Shown: positions 56,839 to 64,000 of the stretch, piece by piece
How the letters are laid out: every line of letters starts with the position of its first letter
Position numbering within the stretch: position 1 is the first letter of the stretch
Origin: Porphyridium purpureum
Lineage: Eukaryota; Rhodophyta; Bangiophyceae; Porphyridiales; Porphyridiaceae
NCBI GenBank assembly: GCA_008690995.1
Contig: VRMN01000003.1
Coordinates: 1,178,001-1,242,000 of the forward strand
Length of the DNA stretch: 64,000 nucleotides
Reading direction: 5' to 3'
The notes under the pieces: generated by a model
Told to the model about the DNA's origin: nothing
The model's database searches: none
Seen by the model: only the letters and a program-made list of their open reading frames with translations
Program-made: the position numbers and the translations under genes

Positions 56839-58320
56839 CTACAATTCGTCCTTTGCTGCTGTTTCGGCGGCGCCTTTCTGAGAATCGTGAGTCCTCATTT
56901 CCTGCCAAGGCTTTTCTTTAAGCGGAATTCCCTCCGAGTCCACGGTCGGCGGGTACGCTTCAAAGTACGTTTCGTAGAACTGCTTCTTCTTGGACGTTTC
57001 TTCCGCAAGGTATTTCGCCTCGCTGTCAGACCGTCCCACGTACAAGTTATCGAACCAGATGTTATAATCGCTTACAAGCACATCAAGAGCGACCCCAGCC
57101 ACCGGCAGCATAACGCTTTGAACGCTATCAATCTCATAATACGTCGGGTTGGGAATTTTGCGCGGCTGCCACTCACCCTTAAAGTCTGGATTCGGGATCA
57201 TTCGCGGTTTCCATTTACCCCTAAAATTCGGATTCGGTATCTGCGGTTGATGCCACGTTCCGCACTTGCCCGTCAAACACAGCGGGTTCGTGATCCACGA
57301 TTCCTGCCAAGGTCCATCCTCCTCATCGTCCCAAAAGTCCGGCTTCCGAACATTCGGGTCTTTCATGAACGCATTCTCTTCTTCGAGCCAGTCGTCGGGC
57401 TTCTGCACGCTTGTATCGGGGATCCACGGTTCTTGGGTTTCGTCCCAATCGTCCGGCTGTCGATCGTCTAGATCCACAATTTCACGCTCATCCACCCAGT
57501 CCGATGGCTTTGAGTCTGCAGGATCGTCCACCATCTTTCGCGGCTGGAACGGCGGCTCAAAATCATTGTCGAGACTATACACGTATTCCTTGTCATTCAC
57601 GGCCACGACGGCCTCCCCACGTTCGAAGAATAGACTCAACCGATACAGGTTCGTTGCCTTGTAGACGTGGTTGTGCGGCTCCGGCGCGTTTTGCAGCACA
57701 TGCTCCTCGTACTCACCTGAGACGGGATTCTTGGTCGTAATAATCACGAGCACGCGGGACTTTTCATTGCAACGATCGGGACCAAACACAATGCTTGACG
57801 GCGAAGTGTCTTTAAAATCCTGTACGCTGTTCAACGGTGCTGCCAGCAGCTTCCAGAAAAGCCCCGAGCATGTCCAGAACGCCTTGCAGCGCACATCGAA
57901 CTGGATGGTGAATCCGTCTGGGATGGTATCAATGTCCAGCTTCCGCGCGACCTTGTAGTGTTGCCTCTGTCTTTTTCGAAAGCCGATGCCCTTATCAACG
58001 CGGTACCATAGGGGATCAATCGAGCCTATCTCTGGCGCGCCGTCCGCGCCACGTCCGCGCGCGTACATCCAGCTCGTCGCTTCCGTATCACCTGGCTTCA
58101 CTTGGAAGAACGAGGTCTTATACTGCTGAAAGTCCTCCCACAAGTACGCATGCGCCGGTGGCTCCACGACCGGCATGGTGTAAAACGGCACGGCGCCATT
58201 CTCCGGCTTCTTAGACAGATCCCATCGGCCGGCGGCGCAGAATCCGCACGCGCTCGCGACGGCCGCGATCCGCAGCACGCATTGCCACGCACGTGCCCTG
58301 CTCATCGGCGCAACAAGCAT
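56839..58320 (-). CDS. Calnexin-type lectin chaperone with a C-terminal KDEL (soluble)
   Basis: A 493-residue ER chaperone for monoglucosylated glycoproteins. Residues 1-30 are a signal peptide (VLRIAAVASACGFCAAG). The lectin domain spans about 45-260 and 400-430, with Cys pairs C145/C151-type and FTIQFDVRC, and YRLSLFFERG. The P-domain (about 262-400) has four type-1 repeats starting KPSDWVDE, QPDDWDE, KPDDWLEE and KPDFWDDEEDG, then four type-2 units (SWITNPLC, GTWHQPQIPNPNF, KWKPRMIPNPDF, EWQPRKIPNPTY). Calreticulin has three plus three, calnexin four plus four, so this is calnexin-like. Yet there is no transmembrane helix after residue 430, and the protein ends KDEL at 490-493, the retrieval signal of soluble ER proteins. 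Confidence 0.93.
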   Translation of the reverse strand: MLVAPMSRARAWQCVLRIAAVASACGFCAAGRWDLSKKPENGAVPFYTMPVVEPPAHAYLWEDFQQYKTSFFQVKPGDTEATSWMYARGRGADGAPEIGSIDPLWYRVDKGIGFRKRQRQHYKVARKLDIDTIPDGFTIQFDVRCKAFWTCSGLFWKLLAAPLNSVQDFKDTSPSSIVFGPDRCNEKSRVLVIITTKNPVSGEYEEHVLQNAPEPHNHVYKATNLYRLSLFFERGEAVVAVNDKEYVYSLDNDFEPPFQPRKMVDDPADSKPSDWVDEREIVDLDDRQPDDWDETQEPWIPDTSVQKPDDWLEEENAFMKDPNVRKPDFWDDEEDGPWQESWITNPLCLTGKCGTWHQPQIPNPNFRGKWKPRMIPNPDFKGEWQPRKIPNPTYYEIDSVQSVMLPVAGVALDVLVSDYNIWFDNLYVGRSDSEAKYLAEETSKKKQFYETYFEAYPPTVDSEGIPLKEKPWQEMRTHDSQKGAAETAAKDEL

Positions 58321-58866
58321 GTTGAGGCCTCTCCCTATATCCGCATCCACTTTCCCCACCGAGCGAACCAAGTCAACCAACCCGACTTCCGACCAGTCTA
58401 CTCTTCCACCTCGTGCACGCAACGCCCGTGCGCATCACGCAGTGCCGCAGCGCGTGTTGATTGAAAACGCCCGCTCCCGATTCCTCTCTGCTGCATTGAT
58501 AGGGAGAACCGTCCTCAGTCTAAACTGCGTTGCTTTTATACGAAGAGCGCAGGCTCCGAGGAAAAGCCGCAGGTACAGTTTCACTGTACTACCTCGTCGC
58601 CATCGAGCACTGGCAGGAAGTCATGGCGCGTATATGGGCAACATGAACGGCAGTGAAACGCCACACCGCCGCATCTGTCTCATGCCGTGTGCCGCACGTG
58701 GTGTCTGCATGCACCGGCAAGTGCCCCGAACATCAGCGATGCATGCCTCTTCTACATGGGGGAAGAAGCCTTATACCTTGTGCCTTGTCCCAAAAAAAGA
58801 AAGCTCGAAAAAGGTGATCAGAAAATCGCTCGAGGCTAGAATCTCCACATGTGGGAACTTGGACGG
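58321..58866. other. 546-bp spacer
   Basis: Contains the calnexin promoter and the region downstream of the SRA1-like gene on the same strand. No gene seen; plus-strand frames are Arg/Ser-rich shadows. Confidence 0.45.
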
Positions 58867-59451
58867 TCATAGCGCCCCAAGTTTGAGCTGCTTCAGTGAG
58901 ATTTCGATCAGTCGACGCAGAGCGGTGATCCAAGCCGAGTTGCCATCCCAGTGGTGCGACATAAGCGTCTTGAGGTCCGTCTGGGTCGCCTCAAAGTCGC
59001 GCGCGGCACATGAGTGCACGACGTTGAGTGTGCATTGCAACGCTTCGTCTACTAGGAAAGAAAAATCCACGCACACGAGCTTGACGAGCTTCTTCTCAAT
59101 GTCAGTGCCCATCTTCTTCTCTGTGCTTGTTAAACGGGACGCACACACGCTTGACGAGTGAAACACTTGTCGCCAAGCAGTCCAAGTCTCGTTCACCAGT
59201 TGCCTATGCTCCTCGAAACGCTCACCAGGCTCCTGCGCAGGAAGCCAAACCTCTGCTGCCTCGCGCAGACCCGCTACCCGATGAGGTGAGTCCACGCAGC
59301 CGCCGCTCTCCCTGCGCTTCGCGGCAACAATGCCCGCCACCTCGGCAGACTCCGGGAGACGATGGCGGGTGGCTGCGCCCACCGCGCCTTTATACCGAAG
59401 AGCCGTCACGTCGGGGACGACGCCGTCCTCCGGGACCTGAGGCGGCTCCAT
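58867..59451 (-). CDS. SRA1/Sec31 C-terminal domain protein (tentative)
   Basis: A 194-residue protein. The first 80 residues are Pro/Ala/Gly-rich; the last 110 are helical. The C-terminal end reads DEALQCTLNVVHSCAARDFE, then HHWDGNSAWITALRRLIEIS. The pattern of a helix pair, D-F/Y-x-A, a H/W-D/E motif and W-x-x-A/G-x-K/R-R/x-L-I matches the SRA1/Sec31 C-terminal helical domain (steroid receptor RNA activator protein in animals). Function in algae is unknown; transcription co-activation or COPII relation would be inference. The start is the first ATG; the frame opens upstream with TTG only. It precedes calnexin on the same strand. Confidence 0.5.
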   Translation of the reverse strand: MEPPQVPEDGVVPDVTALRYKGAVGAATRHRLPESAEVAGIVAAKRRESGGCVDSPHRVAGLREAAEVWLPAQEPGERFEEHRQLVNETWTAWRQVFHSSSVCASRLTSTEKKMGTDIEKKLVKLVCVDFSFLVDEALQCTLNVVHSCAARDFEATQTDLKTLMSHHWDGNSAWITALRRLIEISLKQLKLGAL

Positions 59452-59803
59452 CACCCACTGGCCCTTCCCCACATTGGACGAATTCTGTGGTGCAGAAAGG
59501 GATACTTTCAAGAATGTCAAAAACTTAAATGAGCTTGGCCAGCTGCGTTGGGTTCGCGAAGCGAACACTTGCAAGGCGGCTGCAAGGGAGAGACCAAGTC
59601 GAGCTGCATCAGACGCCAGCGCTCGTCCCTCACACTCGAAGGGCTAGTCGACTTCCGTTACTTACTCTGCTTTAAGAAGGCAATACATGTGGAGAGTCGT
59701 ATCGAAAGTGGTGGGTAGAGACGAGCGTGCTTGGCGACAGCGCTTACTTCGTCGTCGCCCCAAAATGACTATCCAGTGCATAAATAATGAATACTTAATG
59801 CCT
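59452..59803. other. 352-bp spacer
   Basis: Upstream of the SRA1-like gene and downstream of the MYB gene. No gene seen; the right end is AT-rich (about 59775-59800), as expected for a 3' end. Confidence 0.4.
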
Positions 59804-60670
59804 TCATTCTTGCGGTACGACCTGATCCAGGTTCATCGCGTCGTCCTCGTCGTTTGAGACAAAGCTCATCATGCTGGGTCTCTTGTACTGGAATCCATGC
59901 ATGAAGTCGCCAAATCCAGACATTTGAGTCTGCTTGAGGGGCAATGACATCACATCTGGTTCCCTCGACGAGACCTTGCTCGAAACCCCGCTTTCCTGCG
60001 AGAGCACCTGCGAGGCCTCCTTCCTCGCCGTCACGCCTCGCTTCAGCTGCTGTTGTTCCTCAAGCACGAGGCCAGCCGTCAGCAGAAGAGAAAAGTGTTC
60101 TTTGATCAACGTCTCGTCCCTCGGTTCCGGCACACGTGCAGGCTTGCTTGCGTCCCTGTCGCTGTATGGTTCTGTATAACCAGGCACCACTTGTTCCGCG
60201 CCAGAAGCACATTCACGAGTAACGGGCGCCCTCTTCATGCTGGGTACCGGAGAAGAGCCAGAACTCGCGCGCTTACGCGGACGCGGCGGCGGGACCTGCG
60301 GTCTTTCCTCAGGAACGCTGTTGCGCTCAAGACGCAGAAAGAATTTTTGCGCGTGGCTGCGAATCTGCACCGCGCTCTTGGTCCCGACCTCGTTTTCAAT
60401 GGCCTTCCACTCACGGCCGTGCTTTTGCAGCGCGGCGACAAAGCGCGCATGTTCGGCGTCGCTCCAATACTCTCGCTTCTTTGTCAAAACATAAGGCTTT
60501 CGCACACGCCCCGCCGCCGAACCGGCGCACGAAGCCGTAGAAAACGACCTCCCTGCGGCGGTTGTGGCGGCGGCTCCATTCGGCGCCCGCTCCTTCTTGC
60601 TCGGGCCACGACCCGATCGCTGCGTCACCTGGACGGCCTCCACCTTCACAGGCACTTGCATGTCACTCAT
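59804..60670 (-). CDS. SHAQKFF-type MYB-related transcription factor
   Basis: A 288-residue protein with a single MYB repeat at about residues 60-115: [20 protein letters not shown], then [26 protein letters not shown]. The SHAQK(Y/F)F end and the W-x(20)-W spacing are those of plant circadian/light-regulated MYBs (LHY/CCA1/REVEILLE and the I-box/DIVARICATA types). Upstream is RKPYVLTKK, basic. The rest is disordered with Pro/Ser and several Gln-rich patches, and a second conserved stretch [20 protein letters not shown] near the C-terminus. It should bind evening-element-like or GATA-type DNA. ATG at 60670. Confidence 0.88.
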   Translation of the reverse strand: MSDMQVPVKVEAVQVTQRSGRGPSKKERAPNGAAATTAAGRSFSTASCAGSAAGRVRKPYVLTKKREYWSDAEHARFVAALQKHGREWKAIENEVGTKSAVQIRSHAQKFFLRLERNSVPEERPQVPPPRPRKRASSGSSPVPSMKRAPVTRECASGAEQVVPGYTEPYSDRDASKPARVPEPRDETLIKEHFSLLLTAGLVLEEQQQLKRGVTARKEASQVLSQESGVSSKVSSREPDVMSLPLKQTQMSGFGDFMHGFQYKRPSMMSFVSNDEDDAMNLDQVVPQE

Positions 60671-61625
60671 CGCGCCTACAGCTTCCGACCCTTCTCCTCT
60701 ATCACTTGTGAGCGACTAGCAACCTCCTCCCTCGCGGCAAGTGGTATCTCGCACTTTGGGGGCTGTTATATACGTGCTCGTTGTCGCCGGATGGCGCAGG
60801 TGGGTGCGTCGATATCTCAGCCAGGAAATCTGCACCTAGAACGTATCTGTTTTACTAAGCGCGCCGCCTGAGCGGCAGGGTCAGCACACACGCGCGACGT
60901 TTGTGGCCTCAAAACGTGCGCGCCGCTTCAGTTCCTACCAGTCACCTCCGTCTCACCACAAAGCCACCATGCATTTAACTGTACTCGAGATCGCCGCGCG
61001 CACTGTACCGTCGCCTTGCGCGGCGGCGCGGCACAGAACCGTTACGCATTAGGGGGTCTTTTTCGAAGCAACAACCCTTCGAGAGTCGTTTGTCTGGCTG
61101 GGCAGCGAGCTGGGTGGATGGTTGGATGGATGGGTGGGTGCGTGGGTGCGTGGCGCTCTGGCCAGCGACAGGTAATGCCGCAGCACTTGGCGAGATGGCT
61201 CCTGATTGACTTTGCGTTGCAAACTCGGACTGCGCCACCTGATTCTTAGTCGCAAACCGAAACATCTGGCGCTGATGCGGAGGGAAGGTCAGGCAACACA
61301 CGCCCGAATTTCTTGCATGGTTTGCACGGGTCCTGGCAAGGAATGCTTTCAACCGCGTTTCAATCAGCTCGATAATTGCTTGACAAGTCCTGCGACTTTG
61401 TGTGGTCGGCGCGAGAATCGAAGGAGTGCCGTGAGCAGTGGTTCTCTGTTCCGCACGGACACCCACTGCGGTTGCCTCCCCTATTCGCACAAGCGACGCC
61501 TTTCGTAGGACGCAGAAGAGGACAAACCCTGACTTTTAAACTTCACAGAAAAGCTACCCGCGCAACATCCTTTCAAACGCGTGGCGTGCGACCCCTACAT
61601 CTGTAACAAAAAGATAAACTTCAAC
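60671..61625. other. 955-bp spacer between the MYB gene and FNR
   Basis: Promoter of the MYB gene on the left. A TGGA/GGGTG-type simple repeat lies at about 61103-61152. The minus frame 60975-61490 (171 codons, Ser/Thr/Gln/Pro-rich) has no clear domain and starts at a non-AUG codon; I leave it uncalled. Confidence 0.4.
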
Positions 61626-62657
61626 TTAGTACACCTCAAGCTCGTATCTGCCAGCCTTCTTCATTTCCTTGCGGTACTCGGCCCAGTCGAGCCCATCCTT
61701 GGCAAAAATCTCGGTCATGATATCGTCAACACCCGGCGCCATGCCCTTCAGGCCGCACATGTACACATACGTGTTGGGCTTCTTGAACAACGAGTACAGC
61801 TCCTCCGCGTACTCGGCCATCTTGTTCTGCAGGTACATCTTGTTGCCATCCTTGTCCGTCTGCTCGCGAGAGATGGCAAAGTCCAGTCTGAGGTTCTCCG
61901 GGAACTTGGCCTGCATCTCCTCAAGCTCCTCTTGGTACAGCAGGGTCGACGAGGTCGGCACGCCGAGGAAGAGCCACATGAGTCCCTTGAATTGGTAATC
62001 AGGGTTGTTCTCAGCAAACGCGCGGCGCAAGAACGAGCGGAACGGCGCAATGCCAGTTCCCGTCGCCAACATGATGATGGTCGCGCTGGTGTCTGCCGGC
62101 ATCAAGAGACCGGTTCCGACAGGGCCCGACAGGTTCACCGGGTCTCCTGGCTTCAGGTCGCAGATGAAGTTGCTGCACACTCCCTTGACCTCCTCGCCGG
62201 TCTCTGGGTCGTTGTATACCAATCTCTTCACGCACAGACCGACGGTCTTGTCATCGCCAAAGTCGCCGTGGCGCGTGGACGCGATCGAGTACAAACGCAC
62301 CTTGTTCGGCTTGCCCGTCTTCGGGTCGTTGCCCGGCGGGATCACGCCGACCGACTGGCCTTCCAGGTACTTGACGTTGCCGTCCGTGTTGATGATGACA
62401 TGGTTGGTCTCTCCCGGCGCGCCCTCACCGACGATCAGCGAGTTGTACACGCACGTGCCGACGTACGGCGCATTCGGGCGGAACGTGTTGAGCGGGATCT
62501 GCGACTTCTCCAGTCCGTGCGCGCTCATGACCGTTGCCCTTGCGCGGCTGCGCAGCACGGGCGCCGCGCGCGCGGCGCTCTGCACGCTCACGCATCGCTC
62601 CTGCGTGCCCACAAAGCTGGACGCGCTTCCCATAATGCTTCCAACGAAGGCAGCCAT
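61626..62657 (-). CDS. petH: Ferredoxin-NADP+ reductase, plastid precursor
   Basis: A 343-residue precursor of the flavoenzyme that passes electrons from ferredoxin to NADP+ at photosystem I. Residues 1-48 are a transit peptide, starting [10 protein letters not shown] with SSFVG again at 13-17 and no acidic residue before E20. FAD site: RLYSIAS at 121-127 and [18 protein letters not shown] site: [17 protein letters not shown] (about 197-213), [14 protein letters not shown], and [10 protein letters not shown]. The protein ends in ELEVY, the C-terminal Tyr that stacks on the flavin. No phycobilisome-linker (CpcD) domain is present, unlike cyanobacterial PetH. A root-type (non-photosynthetic) isoform cannot be excluded. 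Confidence 0.96.
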   Translation of the reverse strand: MAAFVGSIMGSASSFVGTQERCVSVQSAARAAPVLRSRARATVMSAHGLEKSQIPLNTFRPNAPYVGTCVYNSLIVGEGAPGETNHVIINTDGNVKYLEGQSVGVIPPGNDPKTGKPNKVRLYSIASTRHGDFGDDKTVGLCVKRLVYNDPETGEEVKGVCSNFICDLKPGDPVNLSGPVGTGLLMPADTSATIIMLATGTGIAPFRSFLRRAFAENNPDYQFKGLMWLFLGVPTSSTLLYQEELEEMQAKFPENLRLDFAISREQTDKDGNKMYLQNKMAEYAEELYSLFKKPNTYVYMCGLKGMAPGVDDIMTEIFAKDGLDWAEYRKEMKKAGRYELEVY

Positions 62658-63112
62658 GTTGTCAAATCGCCGTTTCCCACACGCGCTCCTCTTCTCTATG
62701 TTGTCCCTCCTCCCCACTCCTTCCTTACCAACTCCTCCCGTCCCCCCTCCCCTCCTCCTCACTACTTCCTATTCCTTCTGTACCTCACGGTCTCATGTGT
62801 GAACCACAAGAGTCATCGCACACACGCCTATTTCGGTCTAGGTTCTCTTGAGCCCCCCTCGCACACGATCTGGATCAACACTAAATTACCCCTGTTTTAA
62901 TAGGAATGTCGGAGATCGACGCGACCCTGGGTGGACCACATATTTACGCGTTGTGGTAGATTGACGCTGTTTCTTCAATGAACAGCCGCACGGCGCTGCG
63001 CTTCTTGTTTGGATGAGATGGACTGTACACCTGCCGAGAGGTGCGTACACCTACGTCCAGATTGGATCATCGGTCCCAATGACCACGCCCCCAAAGACTG
63101 GACTTCCGCTGG
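62658..63112. other. 455-bp spacer
   Basis: The left 110 bp is CT-rich (about 62680-62770), the leader or promoter side of FNR. Nothing else recognised. Confidence 0.45.
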
Positions 63113-64000
63113 TCAAGTTTGTTCCAGACGGAGAATGCATTCGCCAAACGAGCTGCCTTGCGTCAGCTGGTAGGTCAGCGCATCGTGCACAGGTTTGTAC
63201 GTGGCGAGAATCTGCGTGGCCTGCTCCCACGCCCATTGGATGCGGCGCACGCGCTCGGACTGGGAATATGAAGGCAGCTCGTGACCAGCGGCAGAGTCAG
63301 ACGCGTCGGGCATCCCGGATCCGGCCGGCAACGCAGCGATGGGACCGCTTGCTCGCCCTCGGGCCTTCCTGCGAAATGAGCCGCGCTCTTTCGCCCGCTG
63401 CAGGCTCCAGAACAGCCGGTCGCAGCACCGTGGATCCGTCTCAATCAGCGTCTTGTCCAACTGGTGCTCCGCAATGACGCCGCTTAACATCCACACAAGG
63501 TACTTATCCACAAGAGACCGTGAAAGCTCGTCAGCACTGGCTGGCGGACGACCTTTCTCCGCCGGGTCTCTTTGCAATCCAGCCCATTCACTTTGAATAC
63601 GGCTCGAGTGGGATGCGACCAACTCCTTGACGTTTGGCTCGAAGCACACAAAGGGCAGGCCAAGCAAGTAGGCCACCATGAGATGCGCGGCTTCCACTGA
63701 ACACTGTCGAACAGGGTCATCTGAAAACAAGCGACGCAGGCCCTGAGTAACACGCTCAAATGTCCCCGTCTGTGCCACAAAGCGGTCCACAGCCATGCCG
63801 CCGCCTGCTAGGACGAGCAAAGCATTCGCATAATCGTGCGAGCCGTGGTGAATATATGGCTCGAAAAGTTCAAAACTCACACCCCCTCCAAGGACTGCCA
63901 GAAAACCGCTCGCGCTGAATAAATCGAGAGACCGCGATGTGTCGAGCGTGCTCAAAAACTTGAGCGACGCAGTATCTGACTCTGCATCTGACCCCGGGCC
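63113..64000 (-). CDS. Unassigned protein, 3' part of a gene cut by the window edge
   Basis: The frame is open from the window end (no ATG seen) to a stop at 63113, giving at least 295 residues. Hydrophobic segments near the start of the visible part (GFLAVLGGGVSFELFEPYI, then NALLVLAGGGMAV, and HLMVAYLLGLPFVCF) suggest membrane association. A polar middle with KERGSFRRKARGR and a C-terminal helical part (RRIQWAWEQATQILATYKP) follow. It resembles unassigned plastid membrane proteins of algae and plants by feel only. I do not recognise the family. Confidence 0.6.
   Translation of the reverse strand, partial: GPGSDAESDTASLKFLSTLDTSRSLDLFSASGFLAVLGGGVSFELFEPYIHHGSHDYANALLVLAGGGMAVDRFVAQTGTFERVTQGLRRLFSDDPVRQCSVEAAHLMVAYLLGLPFVCFEPNVKELVASHSSRIQSEWAGLQRDPAEKGRPPASADELSRSLVDKYLVWMLSGVIAEHQLDKTLIETDPRCCDRLFWSLQRAKERGSFRRKARGRASGPIAALPAGSGMPDASDSAAGHELPSYSQSERVRRIQWAWEQATQILATYKPVHDALTYQLTQGSSFGECILRLEQT

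Noticed and set aside
60053-60871. 272-codon plus-strand frame
   Set aside because: Antisense to the MYB gene, Arg/Leu/His-rich composition typical of a shadow frame.
61581-62900. 439-codon plus-strand frame
   Set aside because: Antisense to FNR, low-complexity Arg/Val/Leu composition, no ATG-driven domain; it arises from the codon bias of the FNR strand.
1-64000. CRISPR array, prophage, plasmid origin or bacterial defence system
   Set aside because: No regularly spaced repeats, no phage or Cas-type proteins, and gene content is clearly nuclear eukaryotic.

Overview
The window reads as nuclear DNA of a photosynthetic eukaryote, most likely a unicellular red alga of the Porphyridium type (inference). 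Evidence: single-exon genes at roughly 2 kb spacing with moderately GC-rich coding DNA; a ferredoxin-NADP+ reductase with a plastid transit peptide that begins with a Phe-containing motif; an MGDG-synthase-type glycosyltransferase; a BASS carrier; a SHAQKFF MYB factor; and purely eukaryotic genes (RNA polymerase I RPA2, exosome RRP41, Spc24-like, calnexin, OGG1, IRE-type AGC kinase). I see no prokaryotic operon, CRISPR array, phage or tRNA gene. Starts given are the first in-frame ATG, because the longer open frames begin at GTG or TTG codons that a eukaryotic nuclear gene would not use.

Layout. 1-6.7 kb: 3' end of an unassigned gene, RRP41, a PAQR receptor, an unassigned Ser/Arg-rich protein and a C2H2 zinc-finger protein. 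6.7-19 kb: a CA-microsatellite spacer, a very large AGC kinase, a Spc24-like kinetochore protein, a AAA ATPase, a spacer with a decayed coding relic, and an acyl desaturase. 19-30.5 kb: a spacer with unresolved open frames, leucyl aminopeptidase, a HAD hydrolase, CysQ/SAL1-type phosphatase, STRAP, a four-helix membrane protein and a Sel1-repeat protein. 30.8-43.7 kb: alanine aminotransferase, BASS carrier, Vps62-like protein, OGG1, isovaleryl-CoA dehydrogenase, a DUF1295 membrane protein and RPA2. 43.7-64 kb: a gene-poor 2 kb stretch, a membrane-anchored repeat protein probably continued in a second exon, a GT28 glycosyltransferase, a basic nuclear protein, a dual-specificity phosphatase, a LisH protein, a decayed Tc1/mariner transposon, a GT14 glycosyltransferase, a soluble calnexin, an SRA1-like protein, a MYB factor, FNR and a partial unassigned gene.

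The genes are a housekeeping mixture with no shared pathway. Recurrent themes are organelle metabolism (FNR, BASS, alanine aminotransferase, isovaleryl-CoA dehydrogenase), secretory-pathway glycosylation and folding (GT14, calnexin) and nuclear functions. Packing is tight: two convergent pairs are separated by 20 and 32 bp, and one tandem pair by 36 bp. I found no clear new multi-gene system. The best leads are a calnexin that ends in KDEL instead of a membrane anchor, a hidden second exon behind a GTAAGT at 47118, a mariner fossil, an Orai-like four-helix protein, and several decayed coding relics in spacers.
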